Positions 35,439-43,410 of a DNA stretch of 64,000 nt are shown here, one piece after another. How positions within the stretch are numbered: the first letter of the stretch is position 1; each line of letters opens with the position of its first letter. The stretch spans positions 3,809-67,808 of the forward strand of contig CAWBPR010000020.1 of NCBI GenBank assembly GCA_963790775.1, in the 5' to 3' direction. The position numbers and the translations under genes were made by a program. The stretch comes from JASJBU01 sp963790775 (GTDB lineage Bacteria; Pseudomonadota; Gammaproteobacteria; Chromatiales; Chromatiaceae). The notes under the pieces were generated by a model. The model was not told where the DNA came from and did no database searches. It saw only the letters and a list, made by a program, of their open reading frames with translations.

Positions 35439-36203
35439 TTAGGACTTGTTGCGATAGTAGCCCAATAGTCGACTTGCTATCAAAGATGCGATAGCAAGGG
35501 TGTATACAATCATTGCCCCGGCGGGTAGATCCCACAGTGCAGCCAGCATCAAGCCGAGTGCATAACCCGCTACCCCGATAGCGTAACCCCAGATCAAACC
35601 ATTGCCGCTGTGGGTGCGCAGCGCCAGTGCCGGCAGAATGAGAGTGGCAAACACTAGATAGATCCCTACCAATTGCACTGAGGCGGTTATGGTTAGGGCA
35701 AAGAGCAGGTAAAACACCAGCGATGAACCACGCCGGGCAAAGGAGAACCATGCCCCCAGGATCAGAGTATAAAGGATGGCGGTCGGGATAAGCTGTGGGT
35801 AGCTGACCCATAGAATCTGGCCGACGAGCAGCTCCTTGAGATGCTCGCTGCCGTGAGGATTGGTGGCTAACAGCAGGATGCCGCCGCTGGAGGCAAGCAC
35901 GAACAGGGAACCGATCAGTGCCTCTTGGATCTCTGGCCAACGCTGCTCGGTGAAGTTGAGGGCCAGGACGCCGAACAGGGCGGCGCTGACCGCCACCACC
36001 TGTGCCTGCCAGCCCCCTGGTGCCCAATCGAAACTGTGGGCGGCGATAAGTCCGAGACCCGCCACCTGTGCTACCGCCAGATCAAGGAAGATGATGCCTC
36101 GTTCCAGCACACGACGCCCGAGGGGCACATGGGTGCCGGCCACCAGCAGCCCGGCCAGAAAGGCCGGGCCGAGGATGGACGGATCGAGTGCCTCCCAGTT
36201 CAC
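35439..36203 (-). CDS. Zinc/manganese-type ABC transporter permease (ABC-3 family)
   Basis: 254 residues with seven or eight membrane helices. LGRRVLERGIIFLDLAVAQVAGLGL matches the ABC-3 motif around the coupling region, and SVQLVGIYLVFATLILPALA is the second conserved block. It overlaps the binding-protein gene by 4 bp, so the two are translated together. No gene for the ATP-binding subunit is present on either side, unlike the usual znuACB set. It must borrow an ATPase from elsewhere. Confidence 0.88.
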   Translation of the reverse strand: MNWEALDPSILGPAFLAGLLVAGTHVPLGRRVLERGIIFLDLAVAQVAGLGLIAAHSFDWAPGGWQAQVVAVSAALFGVLALNFTEQRWPEIQEALIGSLFVLASSGGILLLATNPHGSEHLKELLVGQILWVSYPQLIPTAILYTLILGAWFSFARRGSSLVFYLLFALTITASVQLVGIYLVFATLILPALALRTHSGNGLIWGYAIGVAGYALGLMLAALWDLPAGAMIVYTLAIASLIASRLLGYYRNKS

Positions 36204-37111
36204 CGTACCACTTCCAGCAGACGTTCAAGGGTGACATCGAACAGGCCAAATAGGTCATTGCACCCCTTGGCGCCACCCAGGGTATAGGGCAACTCGACCA
36301 CCGGGATGCCACTCATCTGCGACAGCCGTTGCGCGGCGCGGTCGCTCTGGTAGACGGTATGGACGACCATACTGGCGGGGTTCTCAGCCAGCTGATGCTT
36401 GAGATCGGCCAGGTGACCGGCCGTCGTGGGCAGGCCCGGTTTGGGCTCCAACGTGCCGGCGATGTTGATACCCAGCCAGTCGAACAGGTAGACCCAGTCC
36501 TTATGGTGAACCACTATCCGCGCTCCTTTGAGCGGGGCTGCTTGTGCTTCCCAGCGCTGCATCGCCTGTTGCCAGCGGCGGGTAAAATTCATCAAACGCT
36601 GCTGGTAGTAGTCGGCCCCTTGCGGGTCGAGTTCTGCGAGGCGTTCGCTCAGTGCCCCGGCGATCTGCAGCAGACGGCGTGGGTCCAGATGGACATGGGG
36701 ATTGCCGGAGGCGTGGACATCGCCCATGGAGCGGTCCACTTGCGACGGGATCTCCAGGCGCTTTACCACACTGGCCGCTTCGAAATAGCCGGGCTGGCCG
36801 GAGAGCACCTGTTTGTTGCTCGCCTGACGCTGCAGCATTGGCAGCCAGCCAATCTCCAGCTCGGCCCCACTGCAAACCAGTAGATCGGCACGGCGCACCT
36901 TGGCGATCAGGCTCGGACGCGCCTCGATGTGGTGTGGGTCCTGGTGGGCAGTGGTGGCTGTGTATGTTTTCACTCGCTCGCCCCCGACCTCTACGGCCAG
37001 TGCCGACCACTCAGGCTCACAGGCAAAGATATTGAGCATTGCCGTCGCGGGCATTGCGCCGGCCAGCATCAACAAGGCTGCGATGGATTGGTTAAGTCGT
37101 TTCATCTTCAC
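36200..37111 (-). CDS. Metal ABC transporter substrate-binding protein (ZnuA-like)
   Basis: 303 residues: signal peptide (SIAALLMLAGAMPATA), then ZnuA-fold MLNIFACEPEWSALAVEVGG. Metal ligands: THHx region in TTAHQDPHHIEARPS, HVHLDPRR, VVHHKDWVYLFDW and a C-terminal Asp/Glu. The usual His-rich flexible loop is short here (HASGNPHVH). A periplasmic binding protein for zinc, or possibly manganese. Overlaps the permease gene; its start is 4 bp from the porin stop, all one minus-strand operon. Confidence 0.87.
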   Translation of the reverse strand: MKMKRLNQSIAALLMLAGAMPATAMLNIFACEPEWSALAVEVGGERVKTYTATTAHQDPHHIEARPSLIAKVRRADLLVCSGAELEIGWLPMLQRQASNKQVLSGQPGYFEAASVVKRLEIPSQVDRSMGDVHASGNPHVHLDPRRLLQIAGALSERLAELDPQGADYYQQRLMNFTRRWQQAMQRWEAQAAPLKGARIVVHHKDWVYLFDWLGINIAGTLEPKPGLPTTAGHLADLKHQLAENPASMVVHTVYQSDRAAQRLSQMSGIPVVELPYTLGGAKGCNDLFGLFDVTLERLLEVVR

Positions 37112-37114
37112 CCC

Positions 37115-38320
37115 TTAAAACTTATGGGCGCCGTGCGGCCCCAAACTCATGATGTATTGCACGATCAGGATATTGTCCGAATCATCGTAAGAGTCATCCC
37201 TGGCGTACTGCACCCGCAGGCGGCTGTATTCGCTGTGGGAGTAGTCCATCATGAGAGTGCTGCGTTTAGGGGTATGGCCTTTATTGTCGAGCCCGGCTTC
37301 GCCCAGCACATCGGCATCTGAACCCTCGTTGTCACTGTCGAGTGAGTCGTAACGCAGGCCGATACGCCAGCGCGGCATGAACTGATAGATCAGCTGAGCA
37401 TACCAGCCGGACTGTTTACCGTCGTAACGGGTGCTTTCCGGGTTGGCGGAACCGTCATCCATTATCACAGTGCCCTCCTCGTCGCGCGCGAAGTACTCCG
37501 CCTGCAGCTTGAGGTTGCGCTCGGTGGCGTTGCCGTTGGGGGCCCACTTCCAAACAAAGTCGATGCCACTCAATTTACTGTCGCCGTAGTAAGTGGGCGT
37601 CTCCGTCGTGCCACCGCCATGCGCGTGATCGCCGGAAGTACGCCCTTCGATATCCGCCTGCCAGTGGGACAGGCCAATCTGCCAGGCATGACTGACACCG
37701 ATATCGCCACCGATCTTGGCGAATAGGGTGCTTGCACCCTTGCCATCGTTGGCGGCCCCGCCGGCAGGGAAATTTTCACCACGGGCGATCTCACTACCCA
37801 GCTTGAGATAGAGCGCTGTTGGGGCCACCCAGCTCACCTGCACCCCATCATCACGCAACTGGTTGCCGAACAGTCCGCTGTAGATCAGCGGGGCATCGGC
37901 AAAGTCCCAGGCATGTGGATGTTGCTCGTTGAGATAGCCGATGCCGGAGAAGAAGCGACCGGCCTTGATGTTAAAGCCGTTGCCCAGGGCCAGGGTCTCG
38001 ATAAAGGCCTCCTCCAGCTCGACCTCGGTCTCGCCCTCGTGGTCGGCAATCACCGCAGTCATCTTGCCGTAGAACATATCGTCGACATTGGCGCTGACTG
38101 CCAGTTCGTTATGGCCCAGGTGGAAGCCATCTTCGCTGCGCCCGGCCTCACCGCCAAGCATAAAGCCGGGCAGTTCGTAGTCCGAGTCGTTGGCATAGGC
38201 GCTGTAACGGCCATCGAGGATCAGACTGATGTCGGGGTTGAACTGGGTGCCCTCGGCCGCCCGCGCCGCACCGGTCGCCAATGCCAGGGAAAAGGCTGCG
38301 GAAATTAATTTATTGTTCAT
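37115..38320 (-). CDS. Outer-membrane porin of the metal-uptake operon
   Basis: 401 residues from ATG 38320 with GGAG 5 bp upstream. Signal peptide NNKLISAAFSLALATGAARA. Mature sequence has barrel strands such as IKAGRFFSGIGYLNEQHPHA and ends LGPHGAHKF. His/Asp/Glu-rich loops (DHEGETEVELEE, SGDHAHGGG) may capture cations. Its place just before znuA-like genes suggests a zinc-supply porin, as seen in Zur regulons; that role is inferred. Confidence 0.75.
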   Translation of the reverse strand: MNNKLISAAFSLALATGAARAAEGTQFNPDISLILDGRYSAYANDSDYELPGFMLGGEAGRSEDGFHLGHNELAVSANVDDMFYGKMTAVIADHEGETEVELEEAFIETLALGNGFNIKAGRFFSGIGYLNEQHPHAWDFADAPLIYSGLFGNQLRDDGVQVSWVAPTALYLKLGSEIARGENFPAGGAANDGKGASTLFAKIGGDIGVSHAWQIGLSHWQADIEGRTSGDHAHGGGTTETPTYYGDSKLSGIDFVWKWAPNGNATERNLKLQAEYFARDEEGTVIMDDGSANPESTRYDGKQSGWYAQLIYQFMPRWRIGLRYDSLDSDNEGSDADVLGEAGLDNKGHTPKRSTLMMDYSHSEYSRLRVQYARDDSYDDSDNILIVQYIMSLGPHGAHKF

Positions 38321-38397
38321 CTTTTCTCCAATACACAACTGACACCGCACACGCGTGCGCTGCCTTTGTTAACAGTTTGTTTATTCAGGTGTGTGGT

Positions 38398-38664
38398 TTA
38401 GAGAGAAGGTGGTGGTGCGCGGCTGGAATAGTAGTGGACTTTGTGCTGAGCCAGTATCTGCTGTGGTAGTTGTTCGCGGACAACGAAAGCCGATATGGAT
38501 GGCAGCTGAGGCAGACTAGGGGTGATGGTATGGTCAAGGGCGTTGGCAGCCAGACAAACCTCGCAGACCTCGCCGCTATCATGTGGGTGATAGGTGTGTT
38601 CGACCCAGCCCCACTGTGAGAGCAGGGTGATGACCGCCAGCAGTGTGATGAGATATCGGTGCAT
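38398..38664 (-). CDS. Small exported His/Cys protein heading the metal operon
   Basis: 88 residues: signal-like N-terminus HRYLITLLAVITLLSQ, then HTYHPHDSGEVCEVCLAANA, a His-x2-His-x-His cluster and a CxxC that could bind zinc or copper. The C-terminal half is Gln/His-rich. DUF2946-like proteins share such features. It is 78 bp upstream of the porin in the same direction and probably the operon's first gene. No clear Zur box was found upstream (38665-38760). Confidence 0.6.
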   Translation of the reverse strand: MHRYLITLLAVITLLSQWGWVEHTYHPHDSGEVCEVCLAANALDHTITPSLPQLPSISAFVVREQLPQQILAQHKVHYYSSRAPPPSL

Positions 38665-38820
38665 AATGATTCTGCGAAAAATCAGTAGAGCAGTCTGTAC
38701 ATAGTAGCTTTCTCTGTCAATGGGTTGCTTTGGAATCTATTGGTGGCTAAAAACGGAAATACTTCTTCGGAGTAAGAGGGGGCATAGAGTAAAAAGGGAG
38801 TCTGAGGATTCCAGGCTCAT

Positions 38821-39087
38821 AGATCGGATGTTACAAGGCGAGAACTGACCCCCAGGCCCTGACAGGCCCTGAGAACTGACCCCCAGGCCCTGGTAGATCG
38901 GATGTTACAAGGCGAGAACTGACCCCCAGGCCCTCACAAGGCGAGAACTGACCCCCAGGCCCTGGTAGATCGGATGTTACAAGGCGAGAACTGACCCCCA
39001 GGCCCTCACAGGCCCTCAAGCAGGCCCTCAAGAACTGACCCCCAGGCCCTCACTGACCCCCAGGCCCTCACTGACCCCCAGGCCCTG
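38821..39087. repeat. Nested tandem repeat array
   Basis: Eight copies of CTGACCCCCAGGCCCT (starts 38845, 38876, 38919, 38948, 38991, 39035, 39053, 39071). Three of them follow a longer unit starting AGATCGGATGTTACAAGGCG at 38821, 38895 and 38967 (spacing 74 and 72 bp). Partial copies of AGGCCCT occur between. Period lengths of 18, 29, 43-44 and about 73 bp are mixed, so the array grew by unequal duplication of nested units. No protein is evident in it. Not a CRISPR: the spacers are themselves repeat pieces. Confidence 0.9.
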
Positions 39088-39108
39088 GGTGAATTTGCCA
39101 ATGATATT

Positions 39109-39140
39109 GCGAAAGCGTTCGGAAAGGCGTACGCTTTTGC
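39109..39140. promoter_or_regulatory. Likely antitoxin operator
   Basis: Inverted repeat GCGAAAGCG (39109-39117) and CGCTTTTGC (39132-39140), one mismatch, just upstream of the AAGGAG site (39141-39146) of the YefM-type antitoxin. Such genes repress themselves through palindromes at this position. Confidence 0.5.
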
Positions 39141-39156
39141 AAGGAGATACTGAATT

Positions 39157-39399
39157 ATGACTATTCTCAATGCTACCGAAGCCCGCTCAAAGCTCTATAG
39201 CCTTATAGACGAAGCTGCGAGTACGCATCAACCTATCGTAATTACGGGAAAAAGAAGCAATGCGGTTTTGGTTTCAGAAGAAGATTGGAATTCAATCGCT
39301 GAAACGCTACATCTGCTGTCTGTGCCTGGTATGAGGGAATCGATCAAAGAGGGAATGGAAACCCCAATCACAGAGTGTACAAAGGAATTGGATTGGTGA
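39157..39399 (+). CDS. YefM/Phd-family antitoxin
   Basis: 80 residues. ILNATEARSKLYSLIDEAAS and QPIVITGKRSNAVLVSEEDW are the DNA-binding and dimerisation motifs of YefM/Phd antitoxins; the C-terminus (LLSVPGMRESIKEGMETPI, then ECTKELDW) binds the toxin. AAGGAG precedes the ATG by 10 bp. The stop shares GTGA with the toxin start, so the pair is translationally coupled. Confidence 0.93.
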   Translation: MTILNATEARSKLYSLIDEAASTHQPIVITGKRSNAVLVSEEDWNSIAETLHLLSVPGMRESIKEGMETPITECTKELDW

Positions 39400-39659
39400 A
39401 ATGGTCGTTGGTGTACACGAAGCAGGCGCAAAAGGATGCAAAGAAACTCGCTTCGTCAGGCCTGAAAAGCAAGGCGAAGGAATTGCTGGATGTTCTCGAA
39501 CAAAATCCATTCCAAAATCCTCCTCCATACGAGAAACTGATCGGGGATCTGGCAGGAGCCTATTCCCGCCGAATCAATATCCAACATCGTATGGTCTATC
39601 AGGTATACGAAGAAGAGAAGGTCGTCAAAGTGATTCGACTTTGGACGCACTATGAATGA
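39396..39659 (+). CDS. YoeB/Txe-family toxin (mRNA interferase)
   Basis: 87 residues from GTG 39396 overlapping the antitoxin stop by 4 bp. VKWSLVYTKQAQKDAKKLAS, NPFQNPPPYEKLIGDLAGAY, SRRINIQHRMVYQVYEE and the C-terminal WTHYE give the RelE fold with the YoeB-type ending (His-Tyr) and catalytic Glu/Arg. It cleaves mRNA on the ribosome when freed from the antitoxin. Confidence 0.92.
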   Translation: MKWSLVYTKQAQKDAKKLASSGLKSKAKELLDVLEQNPFQNPPPYEKLIGDLAGAYSRRINIQHRMVYQVYEEEKVVKVIRLWTHYE

Positions 39660-39736
39660 AGTCGATCAAAATCACCCATGGGATTTGTCGGCTGGTACCC
39701 GTGTCTAGTCCAACGTATACCAAGAGTCAGTTATGA

Positions 39737-39937
39737 CTATTTCCGCAACAACCAGATTACCAAGGTCAATAGGCCGCTCACCAGCAGCATGCTGGTGAGC
39801 GGCAGGTAGAAACGGTAGTTCTCCCGCTCCACCACGATATCGCCGGGCAGTCGTCCCAGCGGCAGCTTTCCCAGCCAGGGCCAGAACAGGCCGATGATCA
39901 GGATCGCCAGCCCCAGGCCGATCAGGATCTTCTGCAT
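39737..39937 (-). CDS. DUF2905 small membrane protein
   Basis: 66 residues from ATG 39937. Two membrane helices (KILIGLGLAILIIGLFWPWL and YLPLTSMLLVSGLLTLVIWL) flank GKLPLGRLPGDIVVERENYR, the conserved DUF2905 core. It begins directly after the htpX stop in the same direction, so it is co-transcribed. Function unknown. Confidence 0.9.
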   Translation of the reverse strand: MQKILIGLGLAILIIGLFWPWLGKLPLGRLPGDIVVERENYRFYLPLTSMLLVSGLLTLVIWLLRK

Positions 39938-39940
39938 CAA

Positions 39941-40804
39941 TCAGGCACGGCCATAGGCAGCGTTTTCCAGACGGCGTATACGCTCCTCCAGAGGCGGGTG
40001 GGTGGAGAACAATCGCTTCACATTCGCCCCTTTCAAAGGGTTTACGATGAACAGATGGGCCGAAGCGGGGTGGGTCTCCGCTTCCTGCATGGGGATGCGC
40101 TCGTTGGCCTGACCCAGCTTGCGCAGGGCGCCGGATAGCCACAGCGGATTGCCGCAGATCGCGGCGCCCTGGGCATCGGCTGCATACTCCCGGGAGCGGG
40201 AGATGGCCATCTGGATCAATGAGGCGGCCAGCGGGGCAACGATCATCATGATGATGGCGCCTATGGCGCCAAATCCGTTGTTGTTGTCGTTGCTGCGCCC
40301 GAAGCCGAACAGCATCGACATCTGGGCGAAATTGGCCAAGGCGGCAATGGCGCCAGCGATGGTCGCGGCGATGGCACTGGTCAGGGTATCGCGGTGCTTC
40401 ACATGGGCCAGTTCGTGAGCCATCACCCCGGCCAGTTCCTCCCGGCTCAGGATGCGCATCAGCCCGGTGGTGGCGGCAACCGCCGCATGTTCCGGGTTTC
40501 GCCCGGTGGCGAAGGCATTCGGTGCATCACTCTGAATCACATAGACCTTGGGCATCGGCAGGCCGGCGCGGCTGGCGAGCTCCCGCACCACCTGGTGCAG
40601 CACCGGCGCTTCGTCGGGTCCGGCAGGCCGCGCCTTGTAGATCTTCAGCACGATCTTGTCGGAGAACCAGTAGGAACCGATATTCATCGCACCGGCAAAG
40701 ATCAGCGCGATAATCAGCCCCTGTTGTCCACCCATGGCCTGTCCCGCCACCAGCAGCAGGCCTGTCAGTGCGGCCAGCAGCAGGGTTGTACGCATTCCGC
40801 TCAT
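39941..40804 (-). CDS. htpX: Membrane zinc protease HtpX
   Basis: 287 residues. Membrane helices at the N-terminus, then the M48 catalytic motif VMAHELAHVKHRD (HExxH) and the third ligand Glu in SREYAADAQGA. DAPNAFATGRNPEHAAVA is also characteristic. A quality-control protease for membrane proteins, heat- and envelope-stress induced in E. coli. A sigma-32-like promoter lies upstream. Confidence 0.94.
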   Translation of the reverse strand: MSGMRTTLLLAALTGLLLVAGQAMGGQQGLIIALIFAGAMNIGSYWFSDKIVLKIYKARPAGPDEAPVLHQVVRELASRAGLPMPKVYVIQSDAPNAFATGRNPEHAAVAATTGLMRILSREELAGVMAHELAHVKHRDTLTSAIAATIAGAIAALANFAQMSMLFGFGRSNDNNNGFGAIGAIIMMIVAPLAASLIQMAISRSREYAADAQGAAICGNPLWLSGALRKLGQANERIPMQEAETHPASAHLFIVNPLKGANVKRLFSTHPPLEERIRRLENAAYGRA

Positions 40805-40846
40805 AATGAACTGTTTCTCCAGTCGACTATTAAATCATTTCGTAAT

Positions 40847-40874
40847 AATGTGGGCCGCTTTGGCGCTTTTCAAG
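40847..40874 (-). promoter_or_regulatory. Possible sigma-32 promoter of htpX
   Basis: On the minus strand CTTGAAA (40874-40868), a 13-bp spacer, then CCCACATT (40854-40847), close to the heat-shock consensus and 43 bp from the htpX start. The -10 block has two mismatches, so it is weaker than the htpG signal. Confidence 0.45.
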
Positions 40875-40927
40875 CAAGGCAATCTGATGCACAAGCGGCC
40901 TGACTGCTGCTTTAGAGACGGGAAACC

Positions 40928-41989
40928 ATGAAAGATTCAGTAAAAGAGTACTACGGTCAGATTCTGCAACACTCCAACGATTTGCAAACCAATGCCTGTT
41001 GTACCGATAGCACGATGCCGGCTGAGTTGCGGACCGTGCTCGCCAATATCCATGAGGAGGTGTTGGCCCGCTACTATGGTTGCGGTCTGGTCAGTCCGCA
41101 ATTGCTGGAGGGTATGCGCATACTCGACCTGGGCAGTGGTTCCGGCCGTGATTGCTATGCCTTGGCGCAGATGGTTGGCGAACAGGGCTATGTGCTCGGC
41201 GTGGATATGACGGATGAACAGCTCGAGGTGGCCAACCGGCATGTCGACTGGCATCGGGAGAAGTTCGGCTATGCGCAGACGAATGTTGAGTTCAGGAAGG
41301 GTTACATCGAACGGCTGGACGAATTGGGGTTGGCGGAAGCGAGTTTCGATATCATTGTCTCAAATTGCGTGATCAATCTGTCGCCGGATAAGGAGGCGGT
41401 GCTGAAGGAGGCCTATCGTCTGCTCAAGCCGGGTGGTGAACTCTATTTCTCGGATGTCTATGCAGACCGCCGCGTGCCCCAGCAGTTGATTGCAGATCCG
41501 GTGCTGTATGGCGAGTGTCTGAGCGGGGCGCTCTACTGGAACGATTTCCTCAATCTGGCGAAAAAGGCCGGGTTCGCCGATCCGCGGCTGGTGGAGGATC
41601 ACCCGATCACCATCGACAACAGTGAGATCGAAGCGAAGATAGGCCATATCGACTTCTATTCTGCTACCTACCGGCTATTCAAGCTCGATGAGCTGGAACC
41701 GGCCTGTGAGGACTACGGTCAGGCGGTTGTCTACAGGGGGGGTATACCCGGGAGTGAGTATGAGTTTGCCCTAGATAGTCACCATGTAATTGAAAGGGGT
41801 AAAATGTTTCCTGTTTGCGGCAATACCTACCGGATGCTCAAAGAAACGCGTTTCAGTGATTATTTTGATTTTTACGGCAATTGGGATACCCATTTTGGAA
41901 TCTTTGATGATTGTGGCAGCAGCATTCCATTCTCAGCGACGGGTGCTGGAGAACAGTCAGACTCGGGAAATGGGGGTGGATGTTGCTGA
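40928..41989 (+). CDS. arsM: Arsenite S-adenosylmethionine methyltransferase ArsM
   Basis: 353 residues. SAM-binding motif I RILDLGSGSGRDCYALAQ, and the three arsenite-binding cysteines of ArsM in their expected contexts: GRDCYAL (Cys76), SNCVINLSPDK (Cys147) and GECLSGALYW (Cys197). N-terminal TNACCTD and C-terminal GGGCC add Cys pairs, common in bacterial ArsM. It methylates As(III) to mono- to trimethylated species. Divergent from htpX and about 5.5 kb from the ars operon, not in it. Confidence 0.92.
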   Translation: MKDSVKEYYGQILQHSNDLQTNACCTDSTMPAELRTVLANIHEEVLARYYGCGLVSPQLLEGMRILDLGSGSGRDCYALAQMVGEQGYVLGVDMTDEQLEVANRHVDWHREKFGYAQTNVEFRKGYIERLDELGLAEASFDIIVSNCVINLSPDKEAVLKEAYRLLKPGGELYFSDVYADRRVPQQLIADPVLYGECLSGALYWNDFLNLAKKAGFADPRLVEDHPITIDNSEIEAKIGHIDFYSATYRLFKLDELEPACEDYGQAVVYRGGIPGSEYEFALDSHHVIERGKMFPVCGNTYRMLKETRFSDYFDFYGNWDTHFGIFDDCGSSIPFSATGAGEQSDSGNGGGCC

Positions 41990-42217
41990 ATGGATCAGTG
42001 AAGTTCAGCGCCAATCAGGCCTGATTTCAGCAGGTTAAGTGTTTTCATCGCCAATAATTAGTAATGATTCTCAACTGGAATCACTTTATACTCTGCAGCT
42101 TATCTCATTTGGCGGGCGGCTGGCGCTTGGCTGAGGTGCTCCTGGATCCCACAATCCGGAATCAGACCAGTCGCAGTGGCTGAATACATATAACTTCAGT
42201 TGAGGAACTCGCGGATC

Positions 42218-43396
42218 ATGCTTAGAAAGCTTTCGCTTGCAGCGCTTGTTGCAGTTTTTACCAGCCTGGCTCCGTTGGCGGCCTCTTTCGCTGCAGAGTA
42301 CGACCTCCATTCGGTCAAACGGGAGCAGGTCTCCGTGCATATTGCCATTGCCGGGACCGTATCGGCGCGCAAATCGGTGCAGCTTACTGCGCAGATTCCC
42401 GGCCGTATTCAATATATTGCAGGGCAGGAGGGCGATCGTTTTAATCAGGGAGATCTGCTGGTGCAGATCGATGACAGCGCCCTGCGCGCCAAACTCGATG
42501 CTGCGGTTGCCAGTCGCGACTCCGCCCTGGCGGCGATGCGCAATGCCAACATGCAGCTCAACCGCGAACTGCGCTCGCCCCAGTCCCGCGCCAGTGGTCA
42601 GGCCCCCGGAGGCATGGGGATGCCGGCAATGATGGACCAGATGTTCACTAACCCGATGCAGAATGCGATGGGCATGCGCAACCGGGGCGCTGAGCGGGAT
42701 TCCGATCTGGTGCAGCGGGAAACCCAGGTGACTCAGGCCTCGACCCAACATAAGCAGGCTGAGGCGCAGATCAAGGAGATCCAGGCTTCACTGCGCGATG
42801 CGCGCAGCATGGCGCCTTTCAGTGGTGTGGTGGAGGCCGTGCATGTGGAAGTGGGAGATACGATTCAACCGGGGCAGCCCATTCTCAATTTCAGTGAAAC
42901 CACAGGTTATCAGGTCGAGGTGGATATCCCATCCCGGCTGCGTCCCGATCTGCAGGAAGGGGATCTCATGATGGTGCGTCTGGATGGTGCTGATCCTGCA
43001 ATCAATGCCAGAATCAGCCGTATCTTTCCGGTTGCCGATCCCCGTCAGCATACGGTGCGGGTTGAGATGGACCTGCCTCTGGGAACGGTAACCACCGTTG
43101 GTCAGTACGCCGAGGTCAGTGTGCCTGACCAAAAGGCGCAGCGGGTGCCCAATCTGGTGATCCCCAAGAGTGCGGTGATCAGAAAAGGAGGATTGCCCTT
43201 GGTGTTTACCGTCGGCAATGATGGACGGACTCGTCTGCGGGTGGTGCGGCTGGGTGAGAACATGGGCATAGGCCAGTGTGTGGTGCTGTCGGGTCTCCGC
43301 GAGGGTGACCTGCTGGTGAACAATCCACCTCCCGGTCTGGCTGCTGGCGTGCAGGTGGAAGAGTCTGCAGCGCCGCAATCCACTGACAACGATTAG
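42218..43396 (+). CDS. RND efflux periplasmic adaptor (membrane fusion protein)
   Basis: 392 residues from ATG 42218. Signal peptide (LSLAALVAVFTSLAPLAASFA), barrel-sandwich hybrid VQLTAQIPGRIQYIAGQEGD, a long helical hairpin with Gln/Met-rich sequence (GMGMPAMMDQM, NAMGMRNRG), return strand APFSGVVEAVHVEVGDTIQPG, and the beta-barrel region. The Met-rich hairpin tip is unusual. The RND pump gene starts 14 bp after it. No outer-membrane channel gene follows. Confidence 0.88.
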   Translation: MLRKLSLAALVAVFTSLAPLAASFAAEYDLHSVKREQVSVHIAIAGTVSARKSVQLTAQIPGRIQYIAGQEGDRFNQGDLLVQIDDSALRAKLDAAVASRDSALAAMRNANMQLNRELRSPQSRASGQAPGGMGMPAMMDQMFTNPMQNAMGMRNRGAERDSDLVQRETQVTQASTQHKQAEAQIKEIQASLRDARSMAPFSGVVEAVHVEVGDTIQPGQPILNFSETTGYQVEVDIPSRLRPDLQEGDLMMVRLDGADPAINARISRIFPVADPRQHTVRVEMDLPLGTVTTVGQYAEVSVPDQKAQRVPNLVIPKSAVIRKGGLPLVFTVGNDGRTRLRVVRLGENMGIGQCVVLSGLREGDLLVNNPPPGLAAGVQVEESAAPQSTDND

Positions 43397-43410
43397 ATTA
43401 AGGATCCGCC

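Noticed and set aside
36200..38664. Arsenic role for the minus-strand transporter cluster
   Set aside because: The binding protein is ZnuA-like with His ligands and the porin is cation-type; adjacency to the ars operon alone does not support it.
38821..39087. CRISPR-like appearance of the repeat array
   Set aside because: Intervals between repeats are themselves repeat fragments of variable length (about 18 to 45 bp), and no cas genes are present.
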